From NCBI GenBank assembly GCA_963702555.1, contig CAVPCW010000012.1, positions 186,001 to 250,000 on the forward strand: a stretch of DNA of 64,000 nucleotides, in the 5' to 3' direction. The DNA is from CAMFLJ01 sp963702555. GTDB taxonomy: Bacteria; Actinomycetota; Acidimicrobiia; Acidimicrobiales; Acidimicrobilacustridaceae. Position numbers and translations under genes: made by a program. The notes below the pieces were generated by a model, which was given only the letters and a program-made list of their open reading frames with translations, did not search any database and was not told where the DNA came from. Positions within the stretch are counted from its first letter, which is position 1, and each line of letters starts with the position of its first letter. Below are positions 9,410-17,836 of this stretch, one piece after another.

Positions 9410-10900
9410 CGGGGCTCGTCGTGGTCCCGGTGCTCGTGCCGCTGCTCGCCGCAGGGCTGTGCATGCTCGTGGGCCGCTCCCGCGCCGCCCAGCGGGCGGT
9501 CGCCCTCACCGCCCTCGGCGTGTCGACGGCCGCGTCGGTCGCCGTGCTCGTCGCCGTCGAGCGCGACGGCACGATCGTGGTCGACGCCGGTGGGTGGGGT
9601 GGCCCGTTGGGCATCGTGCTGGTGGCCGACGGGCTGGCCACGATCATGCTGGCGATCGCCACCATCACCCTCCTGCTGGTGCTGATCTACGCCATCGGCC
9701 AGCCCGGAGCCGAGCGCAACCACGTCGGGTTCCAGTCGGCGTACATGATCCTGTCGGCGGGTGTCGCGCTCTCGTTCCTCACCGGCGACCTCTTCACCAT
9801 GTTCGTGGGCTTCGAGATGATGTTGACCTCGAGCTACGTCCTTATGACCCTCGGGGGCACCCGTGACCAGGTCCGCTCGGGCATGACCTACGTGGTGATC
9901 AGCCTGGTGGCGTCCGTGCTCTTCATCACCGCGCTCGGCGCTGCTCTACCTCGCCACCGGCACGGTCAACCTGGCCGACCTCTCCCAGCGGATCCCGTTG
10001 CTCGCGCCGGGGGTGCAGAGCGCCTTCGCCCTGCTCCTGCTGGTCGTGTTCGGCATCAAGGCGGCGGTGTTCCCGCTCTTCTTCTGGCTGCCCGACAGCT
10101 ACCCCACCGCCCCGTCGCCGGTCACCGCCATCTTCGCCGGCCTGCTCACCAAGGTGGGCGTCTACGCCCTGATCCGAACCCAGCTACTGCTCTTCCCGCC
10201 GAGTGCCCGCCCGTCCACGGTCATCCTCTGGATGGCCGGGCTCACGATGGTCATCGGCGTGCTCGGCGCCGTCGCCCAACAGGACATGAAGCGGATCCTG
10301 TCGTTCCACATCGTCAGCCAGATCGGCTACATGGTGATGGGCCTCGGGCTGTTCACCGTCGCCGGCGTGGCCGCCGCCATCTACTTCATCGTGCACCAGG
10401 TAATCGTGAAGACTGCCCTCTTCCTCACGGGCGGGCTCGTCGAGCACGTGGGCGGGTCGAGCCGCCTGAGCCGGGTCGGCGGCATGCTCGGCACCGCGCC
10501 GGTCATCGCCGTGCTCTTCCTCGTTCCCGCCCTGAGCCTGGCCGGGTTCCCGCCGATGTCCGGCTTCATCGGGAAGTTCGCCCTGTTCGACGCCGGCGTC
10601 GGCTCCGCGGTCGTACGTGGGTGGTCGCCGCTGCGGTGATCGCCGCGTTCCTCACCCTGTTCTCGATGACGAAGATCTGGTCGGGTGTGTTCTGGAACCC
10701 GAAGGAGCGCGAGCCGCAGGCGACCCCCCATCCTCCCGGTCGATGGGGTGGCCCGATCCTGATGGTCGCCCCCACCGCCACCCTCGTGGTGCTGACCGTC
10801 ACGCTCGGCCTCTTCGCCGGCCCCGTGTACGAGATGATCACCCACACCGTGGAGGGCCTCCTCGACCCCGCCCTCTACCGCGCCGAGGTGCTGGGACGAG
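9406..10900 (+). CDS. mnhD: Mrp antiporter subunit D (two frameshifts)
   Basis: A NuoN/NuoM-like subunit of about 498 residues, starting at GTG 9406 and overlapping mnhC. Recognisable parts are 'LFTMFVGFEMMLTSSYVLMTLGG', 'GIKAAVFPLFFWLPDSYPTAP' with the channel Lys, 'AIFAGLLTKVGVYALIRT', 'QQDMKRILSFHIVSQIGYMV', and 'HQVIVKTALFLTGG'. Breaks lie near 9943 and 10608. The end is inferred: restoring a T at 10899/10900 would give 'VLGR-stop' and create an ATGA overlap with mnhE, matching every other junction in this operon. Subunit D is one of the two proton-pumping, antiporter-like subunits. Confidence 0.88.
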
Positions 10901-11427
10901 AGGCGCCTCGTCTTCGGCGCCGTCCTCGTCGGCGTGTGGGTGTTCCTCTGGGAGGGCTTCACGTGGGGTCAGCTCGCGGCGGGCGTCGTGGTGGCCGCGG
11001 CACTGCTCGTGCTGCTCCCCGCCCCTCCGTCCTCGCCCGGGGCCGGACGCCTCACGTTCCGCCCGCTCGCCGCCCTGCACCTGTTCGGCTGGTTCGTCTG
11101 GCAGTTCACCGTCTCCAACCTCTCCGTCGCCCGAGCGGTGCTGTTCCCCGGCCGGTGGGTGCGCACGGGGGTCGTCCACGTGGAGCTGCGCTCGACCTCG
11201 CCGACGCTCGCCGCGCTCGTGTCGAACATCACGGCACTGACGCCGGGCATGCAGCCCGTCGACGGCCGCCCGGACGGCTCGGCGATCGACGTCCACGTGC
11301 TCTCGCTCGTCTCCGAGGAGGCGGTGCGCCGGGTCGTGCAACGGCTCGAGGTCCTCGTGCTGGCGGCGTTCGAGCCCACGCACCGGCCCGTCCGACCACC
11401 GACGACCCCGAGGGGGACGATCGATGA
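10899..11427 (+). CDS. mnhE: Mrp antiporter subunit E (start codon base missing, one frameshift)
   Basis: About 175 residues: RRLVFGAVLVGVWVFLWEGF, a second hydrophobic segment, 'LAALHLFGWFVWQFTVSNLSVARAVLFP' and the cytoplasmic 'VHVELRSTSPTLAALVSNITALTPG' typical of MnhE. The ATG is apparently missing one T at 10899/10900; restoring it gives MRRLVFG and couples the gene to mnhD. A second indel near 11385-11392 restores 'RPTTDDPEGDDR' ending in a TGA at 11425-11427 that overlaps the mnhF ATG. The 'DVHVLSLVSEEAVRRVV' segment is the conserved MrpE C-terminal region. Confidence 0.82.
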
Positions 11428-11681
11428 CCGTGATCATCGGGGTGGCCCTCGTGCTCGCCGGCACCGGCTTCGCCTACCGATTGCTGCGGGGCCCGGACCT
11501 GGCCAACCGCGTCGTCGGTTTCGACGGCCTGCTCAGCGTGATCGTGATCGGCATCCTCGCCGACGCTGTGCGCTCCGGCAGCGAGGCGATGCTCCCGGTC
11601 GTGCTCGTCCTCACGCTGCTCGGCTTCTCCGGCACCGCCCTGCTCGGGCGCTTCATCGAGGCGGGCGACGATGATCGGTGA
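11424..11681 (+). CDS. mnhF: Mrp antiporter subunit F
   Basis: An intact 85-residue protein with three predicted membrane helices. The diagnostic segment is 'GTGFAYRLLRGPDLANRVVGFD', followed by 'LLSVIVIGILAD' and 'LPVVLVLTLLGFSGTALLGRFI'. Length and motif order match MnhF/MrpF. It overlaps mnhE upstream by four bases and mnhG downstream by eleven, so the operon is tightly coupled. MrpF is a small structural subunit also implicated in efflux of organic anions in some homologues; only the structural assignment is supported here. Confidence 0.92.
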   Translation: MTVIIGVALVLAGTGFAYRLLRGPDLANRVVGFDGLLSVIVIGILADAVRSGSEAMLPVVLVLTLLGFSGTALLGRFIEAGDDDR

Positions 11682-12003
11682 GGTCCTCGTCGCCATGGGC
11701 GCGGTTCTCGCGGCCCTCGCCGCGCTCGGCGCGGTGCGCCTCGACGACATGCTGGCCCGCACCCACGCCCTCACCAAGGCGGCCACCGGCGGGATCGTGC
11801 TCGCCATCCTGGGGGCCACCGTCGCCCTCTGGTCGGCCAGTGCGACCACCACCCTGGCGCTGGCGCTGGCCCTCCAGCTGTTCACCTTCCCGGTGGGGGC
11901 GAACCTCATCGCCCACGCCGTCTACACGCGCCAACGCGATGCCGAGGCGGCCGCCGTGGACCTCCCGACCGAGGGTGAGAGCGACGACGTGACCGGCTCC
12001 TGA
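11671..12003 (+). CDS. mnhG: Mrp antiporter subunit G
   Basis: An intact 110-residue protein starting at ATG 11671 inside the end of mnhF. It shows the MnhG/PhaG pattern: a first helix 'VLVAMGAVLAALAALGAVRL' leading into 'DDMLARTHALTKAATGGIVLAILGA', and a third helix 'LQLFTFPVGANLIAHAVY', then a short acidic cytoplasmic tail. It is the last gene of the six-gene antiporter operon; the tRNA-Val gene follows 76 bases later. Family length is about 110-120 residues, so it appears complete. Confidence 0.92.
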   Translation: MIGEVLVAMGAVLAALAALGAVRLDDMLARTHALTKAATGGIVLAILGATVALWSASATTTLALALALQLFTFPVGANLIAHAVYTRQRDAEAAAVDLPTEGESDDVTGS

Positions 12004-12039
12004 GGCACCGACGACGGCTCGCTCGACCGGCCGACCGGG

Positions 12040-12069
12040 TTGGGCGCCCCCGAGGAGGTCGGCTAGGGT
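12040..12069 (+). promoter_or_regulatory. Candidate promoter of tRNA-Val
   Basis: TTGGGC (12040-12045) and TAGGGT (12064-12069) are separated by 18 bases and end 10 bases before the mature tRNA, a plausible sigma-70-type arrangement. It lies between mnhG and the tRNA with no other feature. Confidence 0.45.
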
Positions 12070-12079
12070 CACGTGCCCC

Positions 12080-12153
12080 GGGCGATTGGCTCAGATGGTT
12101 AGAGCGCTGCCTTCACACGGCAGAGGTCACAGGTTCGAGTCCTGTATCGCCCA
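12080..12153 (+). tRNA. tRNA-Val (anticodon CAC)
   Basis: A 74-base cloverleaf folds without mismatch: acceptor GGGCGAT/ATCGCCC, D-arm GCTC/GAGC, anticodon stem CTGCC/GGCAG with loop TTCACAC (anticodon CAC, reading GUG), variable AGGTC, T-arm ACAGG-TTCGAGT-CCTGT and discriminator A. CCA is not encoded. It stands alone between the mrp operon and a minus-strand gene group. Confidence 0.96.
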
Positions 12154-12174
12154 CTCCAGATGTACCCGCAGACC

Positions 12175-12205
12175 AGCCGTCCCTCCCGAGGGGCGGCTGT
12201 TCTGT
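12175..12205 (+). terminator. Hairpin terminator after tRNA-Val
   Basis: AGCCGTCCC (12175-12183) pairs with GGGGCGGCT (12190-12198) around a six-base loop, nine pairs with one G-T, followed by a short T-rich run (GTTCTGTCT). It sits 22 bases after the tRNA and faces the end of the minus-strand gene at 12228, so it may serve both strands. Confidence 0.6.
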
Positions 12206-12227
12206 CTCCCGGCCACGGGCGAGCGGT

Positions 12228-12449
12228 TCACGAGCCGCCGGCCAGGTGGTGGAGTCGGTTCAGCGCCGCCCGCACCTCACGCCACGGGCCGCCGAGCTGA
12301 CGGGTGATCTCCTCGAGCTCGGCCCGCTCGCTCACGAGCCGCTCGGCCTCGGCCAGCAGCCACCGGACCTGATCGGCCGGAAGCTGCGACGACATGCCGA
12401 GGCTCTGGCGCATGGCGGCGATGTCACCGGCGGTGAGGCGTCGAGGCAC
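12228..12449 (-). CDS. Small hypothetical protein, helical
   Basis: A 73-residue protein on the minus strand starting MPRRLTAGDIAAMRQSLG (GTG start). It is mostly predicted amphipathic helix, with an acidic heptad-like run 'AEAERLVSERAELEEITRQLGG', suggesting a coiled coil or dimerisation helix. No membrane segment. It slightly overlaps the 3' end of the small membrane protein upstream (12424-12763), so the two are probably co-transcribed. I do not recognise the family. Confidence 0.5.
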   Translation of the reverse strand: MPRRLTAGDIAAMRQSLGMSSQLPADQVRWLLAEAERLVSERAELEEITRQLGGPWREVRAALNRLHHLAGGS

Positions 12450-12763
12450 CTCTCGACCGTATCGAACGTCTGTTCGCTTGTCGAGTGGAGCAACCCCTCG
12501 CCGGCCGGCGGGGCGAGGCCAGCATCCAGAAGAAGCCGAGCGAGGCCATCATGCACACGGGGAACCCGATCACCGCCGGGATGAACCGCCAGTCGAAGAC
12601 GGCGCCGAGGGCCAGCAGCGTGGCCGACAACAGCCACAACGGGAACAACGTCTCCCGGTAGGGCCCGCCCTCGTCGTCGGGCTGCCCGGCGCTCCGACCA
12701 GGTCGGCGCCAGCGGCCCCGGCAGGTGGTCGAAACTGATCTTCCTGCGGTTGCGCTCACTCAC
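12424..12763 (-). CDS. Small two-helix membrane protein (one frameshift)
   Basis: From GTG 12763 the minus strand reads SERNRRKISFDHLPGPLAPT, a basic cytoplasmic head. After a frame break near 12690 it continues 'GGPYRETLFPLWLLSATLLALGAVFDWRFIPAVIG' and 'CMMASLGFFWMLASP', two membrane helices, for about 110 residues. The exact C-terminus is unsure because a second frame ('EGLLHSTSEQTFDTVE') also reads plausibly after the last helix. No family was recognised; small integral membrane proteins of this type are common in actinobacteria. Confidence 0.5.
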
Positions 12764-12797
12764 CCCGCCAGTCTCCTCAGGGGGTGCGACAGTGCCC

Positions 12798-13634
12798 TCA
12801 GAGCAGGAGGCGCCCGCTCAGGTCGGTGACGAGGTAGCTGACGCGGTCACGGGTCCAGGGCTGGCCCGACTCCGGGTCGTACTCGCTCGGGAGGGACACG
12901 CCCTCGATGGCGGTGCCGTCGATGCCGGCCGCGTCGGCGGTGAGCAGGCAGCGACCCTCGTGGTCGGCGAAGCAGATCACCCCGGTCGTGCCGAGCACCA
13001 GGGACGACGCCTCCGCCTCGGCCACGATCGCGTCGGCCACGCCTCGGGTGCTCAGGTACACGACCTGGCCGTCGGGTCCGGTGGTCGGCTCGATCGAGGT
13101 CACGTTGGGGACCCCGGCGGTGACGAGGAACCTCGCCACCTCCCACTGGGCGAACACGGGCACCGGGTGGTCGGCCACGAACGCGGCGGTGGTGTCGGCG
13201 AGCTGCTGGTTCACCGGCCCCGGCTCGAGGGTGCCGTCGGCGGCGATGCGGTTGCCGAAGGCGAAGACGACGACGCTGTCGATGTCGTCGGCCGGGGTCG
13301 TGGGCGTGCGGTAGGCGAGGAGCGGGGTGGTGGCCACCTGTCCCAGCGGCACCCGCTTCTCCCACGCGGCGAGGCCGTCGGCGCCGATGGCGGTGACGAC
13401 CTGCTCGGCCACCGCGCCGTCCCCCCACTCGTCGGTGAGGCGGACGACCATCGCCGACCGGTAGTCGACCGGGGCGGTGGTGGTCGGCGCCGCCGTGGTG
13501 GGAGCGAACTCCGAGGTCGCGCCACCGTCGCTACCGCAGGCCGACACGGAGACGGCCACCACCACCGCCGCGAGGATCAGGCCGAGCCCACTGCTGCGCC
13601 CCGACCGCTTCCCACGCTCCATCCCCATCGACAT
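12798..13634 (-). CDS. Secreted lipoprotein, hypothetical
   Basis: An intact 278-residue protein. A basic start (MERGKRSGRSS) leads into 'GLGLILAAVVVAVSVSACGS', a lipobox with the acylated Cys near residue 34, then a Thr/Ala/Pro linker and a folded region. Visible elements are 'DYRSAMVVRLTDEWGDGA', 'VVVFAFGNRIAADGTLEPG', 'CFADHEGRCLLTADAAG' (two Cys that could pair) and 'YDPESGQPWTRDRVSYLV'. The linker suggests surface exposure beyond the membrane. No enzymatic motif was recognised. Confidence 0.7.
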   Translation of the reverse strand: MSMGMERGKRSGRSSGLGLILAAVVVAVSVSACGSDGGATSEFAPTTAAPTTTAPVDYRSAMVVRLTDEWGDGAVAEQVVTAIGADGLAAWEKRVPLGQVATTPLLAYRTPTTPADDIDSVVVFAFGNRIAADGTLEPGPVNQQLADTTAAFVADHPVPVFAQWEVARFLVTAGVPNVTSIEPTTGPDGQVVYLSTRGVADAIVAEAEASSLVLGTTGVICFADHEGRCLLTADAAGIDGTAIEGVSLPSEYDPESGQPWTRDRVSYLVTDLSGRLLL

Positions 13635-13698
13635 CGTTCGCCCCCTCGGATCGACCGGCGCGATCGTGCCACGCCGGACGGCCGGTGGCGGTGAGGTC

Positions 13699-14055
13699 CT
13701 ACAGACCGACGGCGACGGCCACCACGCACGCCACCACGGCCGCGAGGCCGAGCAGCCCGTAGGCCGCCGAGCGCGACTCGCCGACCTGGTCGTGGTCGCG
13801 GACGCCGTCGATCATGCCGATCACCGCCTGGAGCACGGCCGCCGGCAGGAGCACCAGCATGCCGAGCACGGCGATGGTCTGACCCGCGTCGGCGGCCCAC
13901 ATGTGCACCACCACACCGATCCCGACCACTGCGGCGCCGATCACGACCAGCAGCCCGGCGGCAGTGCCCTCGCTCGCGCTGCGGGTCGTCGCGGGGCCCC
14001 GGTCCGGGCTCGAGAGACCTGGATGACCCGTTCCGATGGGGTGGGTGGTGGCCAT
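13699..14055 (-). CDS. Small hydrophobic membrane protein
   Basis: 118 residues from ATG 14055, chosen because an AGGAGG lies seven bases upstream. A longer frame to 14130 exists but has no such site. A Ser/Thr/Pro-rich head is followed by three hydrophobic segments: 'GLLVVIGAAVVGIGVVVHMW', 'IAVLGMLVLLPAAVLQAVIGM' and 'AAYGLLGLAAVVACVVAVAVG'. The loop 'DGVRDHDQVGESR' is charged. No family recognised. It stands apart from the lipoprotein gene by 64 bases and may have its own promoter. Confidence 0.6.
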   Translation of the reverse strand: MATTHPIGTGHPGLSSPDRGPATTRSASEGTAAGLLVVIGAAVVGIGVVVHMWAADAGQTIAVLGMLVLLPAAVLQAVIGMIDGVRDHDQVGESRSAAYGLLGLAAVVACVVAVAVGL

Positions 14056-14194
14056 GGTGACGACCTCCTGGGTCGATCCCTGGTGATGAGTGCACCGTCG
14101 CGCCGGGCCCCGCTCGCGTGCAGGGGACAACGGCCCTCTCCCGCTGCGTGACCTCCCGAACGCTCCCGGTCGTGGTCGTTCGCCGGCTACCGGT

Positions 14195-14494
14195 TCAGTC
14201 GTCGAGCAGGTCGGCCAACCGGTCGGGGTCGCCGCCCTCGAGCTCGAAGACCTTCAGCCGGGACGATCCGCCCGACAGCAGCGTCACCGCCGACGCACGG
14301 AGCCCGAAGGCATCGGCCAGCGCCTCGGTCACGGCACCGTTGGCCCGACCCTCGACCGGGCGCGCCGTCACCTTCACCACGAGCACGGGCGGGAGGTCGT
14401 CGCCGTAGCGCCCCCCGACCCTGGTCCGTGACGCGCCGGGCTGGACCCGCACGCTCACGCGTAGCGCCCCCTCCGTCGATCGACGCCCGTTCAC
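14195..14494 (-). CDS. DUF167/YggU family protein
   Basis: A 99-residue protein from GTG 14494, which overlaps the VOC gene's stop (GTGA). It carries the DUF167 signature: 'VSVRVQPGASRTRVGG', 'LVVKVTARPVEGRANGAV', 'LADAFGLRASAVTLLSGGSSRLKVFEL'. In many actinobacteria this family sits near cell-division or DnaJ-domain genes, as here. Biochemical function is not established. The N-terminal dozen residues (NGRRSTEGAL) precede the conserved core, so the second GTG at 14458 is an alternative start. Confidence 0.85.
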   Translation of the reverse strand: MNGRRSTEGALRVSVRVQPGASRTRVGGRYGDDLPPVLVVKVTARPVEGRANGAVTEALADAFGLRASAVTLLSGGSSRLKVFELEGGDPDRLADLLDD

Positions 14495-14865
14495 GGGTAG
14501 GTCCGGAGCTCCACCGTGTTGCCGTCCGGGTCCTTCACGTAGAGCCCGGTGCCGGTGCCCTGGGCCCCGAAGAGCTGCATCGGGGGCCCCGACACCTCGA
14601 ACGCCCCGCTGGCGGCGACGGCCTCGAGGTCGTCCCCCTCGACCACCACGCAGACGTGGTCGACGTTCGTGCCGCTGCGCTCGACCTCGAACAGGTCGAT
14701 GATCGTGTCGTCGTTCAGGCGGACCGACGCGAACGGCACCTCGCCCGCCTCCCACTGCTCGAACCGCACCGGCTCGGCACCGAGCAGGTCGCGCCACCAC
14801 GCCACGCTGCGCCTGGCGTCGGAGACGTTCATGACGATGTGGTCGATGCCGCGGGCCCTGAGCAC
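14491..14865 (-). CDS. VOC/glyoxalase-fold protein
   Basis: An intact 124-residue single-domain protein on the minus strand. The paired beta-alpha-beta-beta-beta modules are visible: 'GIDHIVMNVSDARRSVAWWRDLLG' and 'NVDHVCVVVEGDDLEAVAA', ending in 'GTGLYVKDPDGNTVELRTY', the classic metal-ligand Glu strand. Candidate metal ligands are H9 in the first strand, the His of the second module and the terminal Glu. Substrate is unknown; the superfamily includes glyoxalases, extradiol dioxygenases and resistance proteins. It is translationally coupled to the DUF167 gene. Confidence 0.85.
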   Translation of the reverse strand: MLRARGIDHIVMNVSDARRSVAWWRDLLGAEPVRFEQWEAGEVPFASVRLNDDTIIDLFEVERSGTNVDHVCVVVEGDDLEAVAASGAFEVSGPPMQLFGAQGTGTGLYVKDPDGNTVELRTYP

Positions 14866-14898
14866 GTCGTGATGCTAGGCCCGCGGCACGGGCGACGA

Positions 14899-15555
14899 TC
14901 AGGCCGCGGGCACGAGGCAGAGGGTGGTCTTCTGGTCCGACAGCGGGAGCTGTTCGGTGCCCGAGGGGCACGGGCGCGGCGTGTCGACGAGTGACACGAC
15001 ACGGAACGAGCCCTGGGTCCCGCAGGTCACCGGCACGGGCGCCCGGCCGCCGGACAGGAAGGCCACGAGGACGCACTCGTCGACGGCGGGCACCTGCGAC
15101 CGAGCGCGGGTGTCGGCGGGGGCGGTCTCGTCGCGGGACGTGGCGTAGGCGCTCACGACGAGGATGCCCAGCAGCACGGCGAGTACCACCACGATGGGGG
15201 CGAACCTCCAGATGCTGGCCTCGGCCGTGGGCACGACGTCGCCCGAGGGGGGCGTCGGCCGGTCGGATGCGACGCCGCTCGTCGGCCCGTCGTCGGGACG
15301 AGCCGCCGGCGATGGTGCGGCCGCCGGCTCTCGACGCAGCGACCGGTCGTACTCGGCCCGGCGTCCCGGGTCACGCAGGACGTTCCAGGCCGCGTTGGCC
15401 AGTCGGATGTGCTCCTCGGCCCGGGCGACCCGCTCGGGGTCGTCGGAGCCCCGGCGGTCCGGGTGGGTCGCCTTGGCCACCATCACGTAGGCCCGGCGGA
15501 TCGTCTCGGTGTCGGCCCCCGGATCGACCCCGAGGACCTGGTAGTGCGTCGGCAC
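14899..15555 (-). CDS. Membrane-anchored J-domain protein
   Basis: 218 residues from GTG 15555. The first 65 residues are a J-domain, 'THYQVLGVDPGADTETIRRAY', with the required HPD in 'KATHPDRRG' and 'AAWNVLRDPGRRAEYDRSL'. A Pro/Ala linker follows, then one membrane segment ('APIVVVLAVLLGILVVSAYA', about residues 135-155). The outside domain has four Cys ('DECVLVAFLSGGRAPVPVTC ... CPSGTE ... TTLCLV'), likely disulfide-bonded and resembling small septum-formation-type domains. The topology suggests recruitment of DnaK to the membrane. Not a canonical DnaJ: there is no Gly/Phe or zinc domain. Confidence 0.8.
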   Translation of the reverse strand: MPTHYQVLGVDPGADTETIRRAYVMVAKATHPDRRGSDDPERVARAEEHIRLANAAWNVLRDPGRRAEYDRSLRREPAAAPSPAARPDDGPTSGVASDRPTPPSGDVVPTAEASIWRFAPIVVVLAVLLGILVVSAYATSRDETAPADTRARSQVPAVDECVLVAFLSGGRAPVPVTCGTQGSFRVVSLVDTPRPCPSGTEQLPLSDQKTTLCLVPAA

Positions 15556-15682
15556 GTCGCGCTCCCGGTCGGTCCGGGCCGAGGCTAGGCGGCCGGGGTG
15601 CACCGCCCGCCAGGCCTGAAGTCGTGTCCCATTCGTGCCTTTGGTTGCTTTTCAATGCATTTTCCGTCCACACTGCCCCGCC

Positions 15683-16993
15683 ATGGGCGAGCGGGTGAGG
15701 GTGGTGCGGCACGACGGCAGGCTGCTGGCGGCGAAGGAGCCGGGCGAGTCGGGTGCACGAGGGCTGCGGGCGGAGGCCGAGGTGCTCCACCGCGTCCAGG
15801 TCCCCGGGGTCGTCGAGCTGGTCGGGCTGAGCGACGGCGACCACCCGACCCTGCTCACCCGCTGGGTCGGGCCCCGCTCCGCCGCCGACCTCCCCCTGCC
15901 CGTCTCACCCGAACGGGCGGCGGCCATCACCCTCGCCGTCGCCGCGACCGTGGGGCGCCTCCACCGGGCCGGCATCGTGCACGGCGACCTCGACCCCACC
16001 CACGTGCTGCTCGACGCCGACGGACGACCCGTCCTGTGCGGCTTCGGCGGTGCCGGCCCGATCGGTGCGCCGGAGCGGCGGCCGGCGACCGATCCGGGCC
16101 CGGGTGGCGATGTCCCCGCCCGACCCTCACGTCGACCGGCCGACGACGTGGCCGGCCTGGGGCGGCTGCTCGAGCACCTGCTCGGCCCGGTCGGTTGCCC
16201 GGAGCCGGGCGGTCGCCTGGGCTGGTCATCACGGCGAGCCGCCTCACGGAGGCGGGCGCTGCGGGCGCTCGCGGCCCGCGCCCACGCTCCCGACCCCGAT
16301 GCCCGCCCATCTGTCACCGCGTTCGCCCACAGCATCCGCCGGCTCGTGCCCGATGCGCAGCTGGGCGGCGAGGCCAGGCCCGCCACGGCCCCACCCCGAC
16401 CGAGTCGGGCCCGCCCCGCCACCCGCCCGGTGGACCCGGCCCACGGCGCCGCACCTCGGCGCTCCCCTGCGCTGCGGTCGGCGATCCCGGTCGTGCTCGT
16501 GCTCGGCGCCGTCTCCGCCGCCGGCTACTTCGGGCTCAGCGCCTGGTGGGCCCCGGCTCGCGAGCGCACGGCGGTGGCCGACACGCGCCCGACACCGGGA
16601 GCGCCGACGACCACCACCGGTCGACCCACGCCGGTGCCGTCCACCAGGCCGACGACGACCACCACGACGACCACGGCCCTCCTCGAGGTCGCACCGGTCG
16701 TCGAGCACGACGGCCGGCGCTACGCCATCGGCGCCCCGGGCGACGTCGTCCTCGTCGGGCCGTGGCGGTGCGACGGGCGCCCGCTCCCCGCCGTGGTGCA
16801 CCCCGCCGACGGCACGGTGCACGTGTTCGGCGAGTGGGCCCCCTCGGGCGGATCGGTCCGGGCCACGGCGGTGGCCACCGTCCCCGGCGCCGACGGCCTG
16901 CGGGCGGTCGGGGTGTCCGCCGACTGTGCCGACCTCCTCGTCACCGGCTCGGGCCGCGACCTCACCACCCTCACCGCGGAGGACCTCCGATGA
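15683..16993 (+). CDS. Membrane protein with Ser/Thr kinase-like (probable pseudokinase) domain
   Basis: 436 residues from ATG 15683. Residues 1-225 form a degenerate protein kinase fold: a VAIK-like 'LLAAKE' lysine, a catalytic-loop 'HGDLDPTHVLLD' (HGD in place of HRD), but 'LCGFGG' where DFG is expected, so the Mg-binding Asp is missing. A basic/Pro-rich linker, one membrane helix ('IPVVLVLGAVSAAGYFGLS', about residue 275), a Thr/Pro stalk and a 100-residue extracytoplasmic domain ('VEHDGRRYAIGAPGDVVLVG', two Cys) follow. The architecture is like PknB-type sensors, but catalysis is doubtful. It overlaps the LysM gene by four bases. Confidence 0.7.
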   Translation: MGERVRVVRHDGRLLAAKEPGESGARGLRAEAEVLHRVQVPGVVELVGLSDGDHPTLLTRWVGPRSAADLPLPVSPERAAAITLAVAATVGRLHRAGIVHGDLDPTHVLLDADGRPVLCGFGGAGPIGAPERRPATDPGPGGDVPARPSRRPADDVAGLGRLLEHLLGPVGCPEPGGRLGWSSRRAASRRRALRALAARAHAPDPDARPSVTAFAHSIRRLVPDAQLGGEARPATAPPRPSRARPATRPVDPAHGAAPRRSPALRSAIPVVLVLGAVSAAGYFGLSAWWAPARERTAVADTRPTPGAPTTTTGRPTPVPSTRPTTTTTTTTALLEVAPVVEHDGRRYAIGAPGDVVLVGPWRCDGRPLPAVVHPADGTVHVFGEWAPSGGSVRATAVATVPGADGLRAVGVSADCADLLVTGSGRDLTTLTAEDLR

Positions 16994-17823
16994 ACCAGGC
17001 TCCACCTGCCGCCCGGACCACGGGCCTCACGACAGCCCTGCGGACGATGCTCGGGCTCGGGGCGACGACGCTCCTGCTCTCGCTGGCCGGCCGCACCCTC
17101 CCGTTCCCCAGTTCGTGGGCGCCGGACGACCTCCGGCACTGGGCCGGGTCCACCGATCCCGCCGTGGCCGCCTTCACCGCCCTCCGGGCCCTGGCTGTCG
17201 CCCTGGTGGCGTGGGTCGCCCTGACCTGGCTGCTCGCCGTGTTCGCCCGCCTCGCCCGCATCCCCGCGGCGGTGCGCGCCGCCGACGGGCTGACCCTGCC
17301 GTTCGTGCGCCGCCTGGCCGAGGCCACCGCCGGCGCCACGCTCGTGGCGGTGAGCCTCGTTCCCGCCACGCAGGCCGGGGCCGCCACCCTCGACCCCTCC
17401 CCGCCCGTCGTGATGAGCGATCTCGGTCCGACCTCGCCAGGCACCACGACCACGAGCACCACCACCCTCGCCCCGACCGCCACCCCGACCGTCGACGCGG
17501 CCACCACGCCCACCACCACGACCACGATCGCGGCGCTCCCACCCTCGATGACCGCCCTCGACGAGGCCCCCGAGCCCCCCGCGCGACCCACGGGCACCCC
17601 GGCCGTCGACGATCAGCCCGCCCACGGGGTCTGGGTGATCAGGCCGGGCGACACCCTCTGGCACGTGGCCGAGCACACCGCCGAGGACGGCCTGGGCCGA
17701 CCGGCGACGCTGGCCGAGACCGCGACCCAGCTCGACCGGCTGATCGAGCTCAACGCCGACCGACTGGTGGTGCCCGGCGACGCCGACCTCGTCTTCCCGG
17801 GCCAGGAGTTCCTGGTCCCGTGA
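16990..17823 (+). CDS. Membrane-anchored LysM-domain protein
   Basis: 277 residues starting at ATG 16990 inside the stop of the pseudokinase gene. Three hydrophobic segments lie in the first 135 residues ('LGLGATTLLLSLAG', 'ALAVALVAWVALTWLLAVFARL', 'AGATLVAVSLVPATQAGA'). A Thr/Pro-rich stalk of about 80 residues follows, then a C-terminal LysM motif 'GVWVIRPGDTLWHVAEHT ... LIELNADRL ... DLVFPGQEFLVP'. LysM binds peptidoglycan GlcNAc, so the protein probably bridges membrane and cell wall. The pairing suggests the kinase-like partner senses or regulates envelope state; this is inference. Confidence 0.8.
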   Translation: MNQAPPAARTTGLTTALRTMLGLGATTLLLSLAGRTLPFPSSWAPDDLRHWAGSTDPAVAAFTALRALAVALVAWVALTWLLAVFARLARIPAAVRAADGLTLPFVRRLAEATAGATLVAVSLVPATQAGAATLDPSPPVVMSDLGPTSPGTTTTSTTTLAPTATPTVDAATTPTTTTTIAALPPSMTALDEAPEPPARPTGTPAVDDQPAHGVWVIRPGDTLWHVAEHTAEDGLGRPATLAETATQLDRLIELNADRLVVPGDADLVFPGQEFLVP

Positions 17824-17836
17824 TCCGCAGAGGCGC

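Noticed and set aside
12080..12153. Integration site of a mobile element at tRNA-Val
   Set aside because: No integrase, no repeated tRNA 3' end and no foreign composition are seen on either side.
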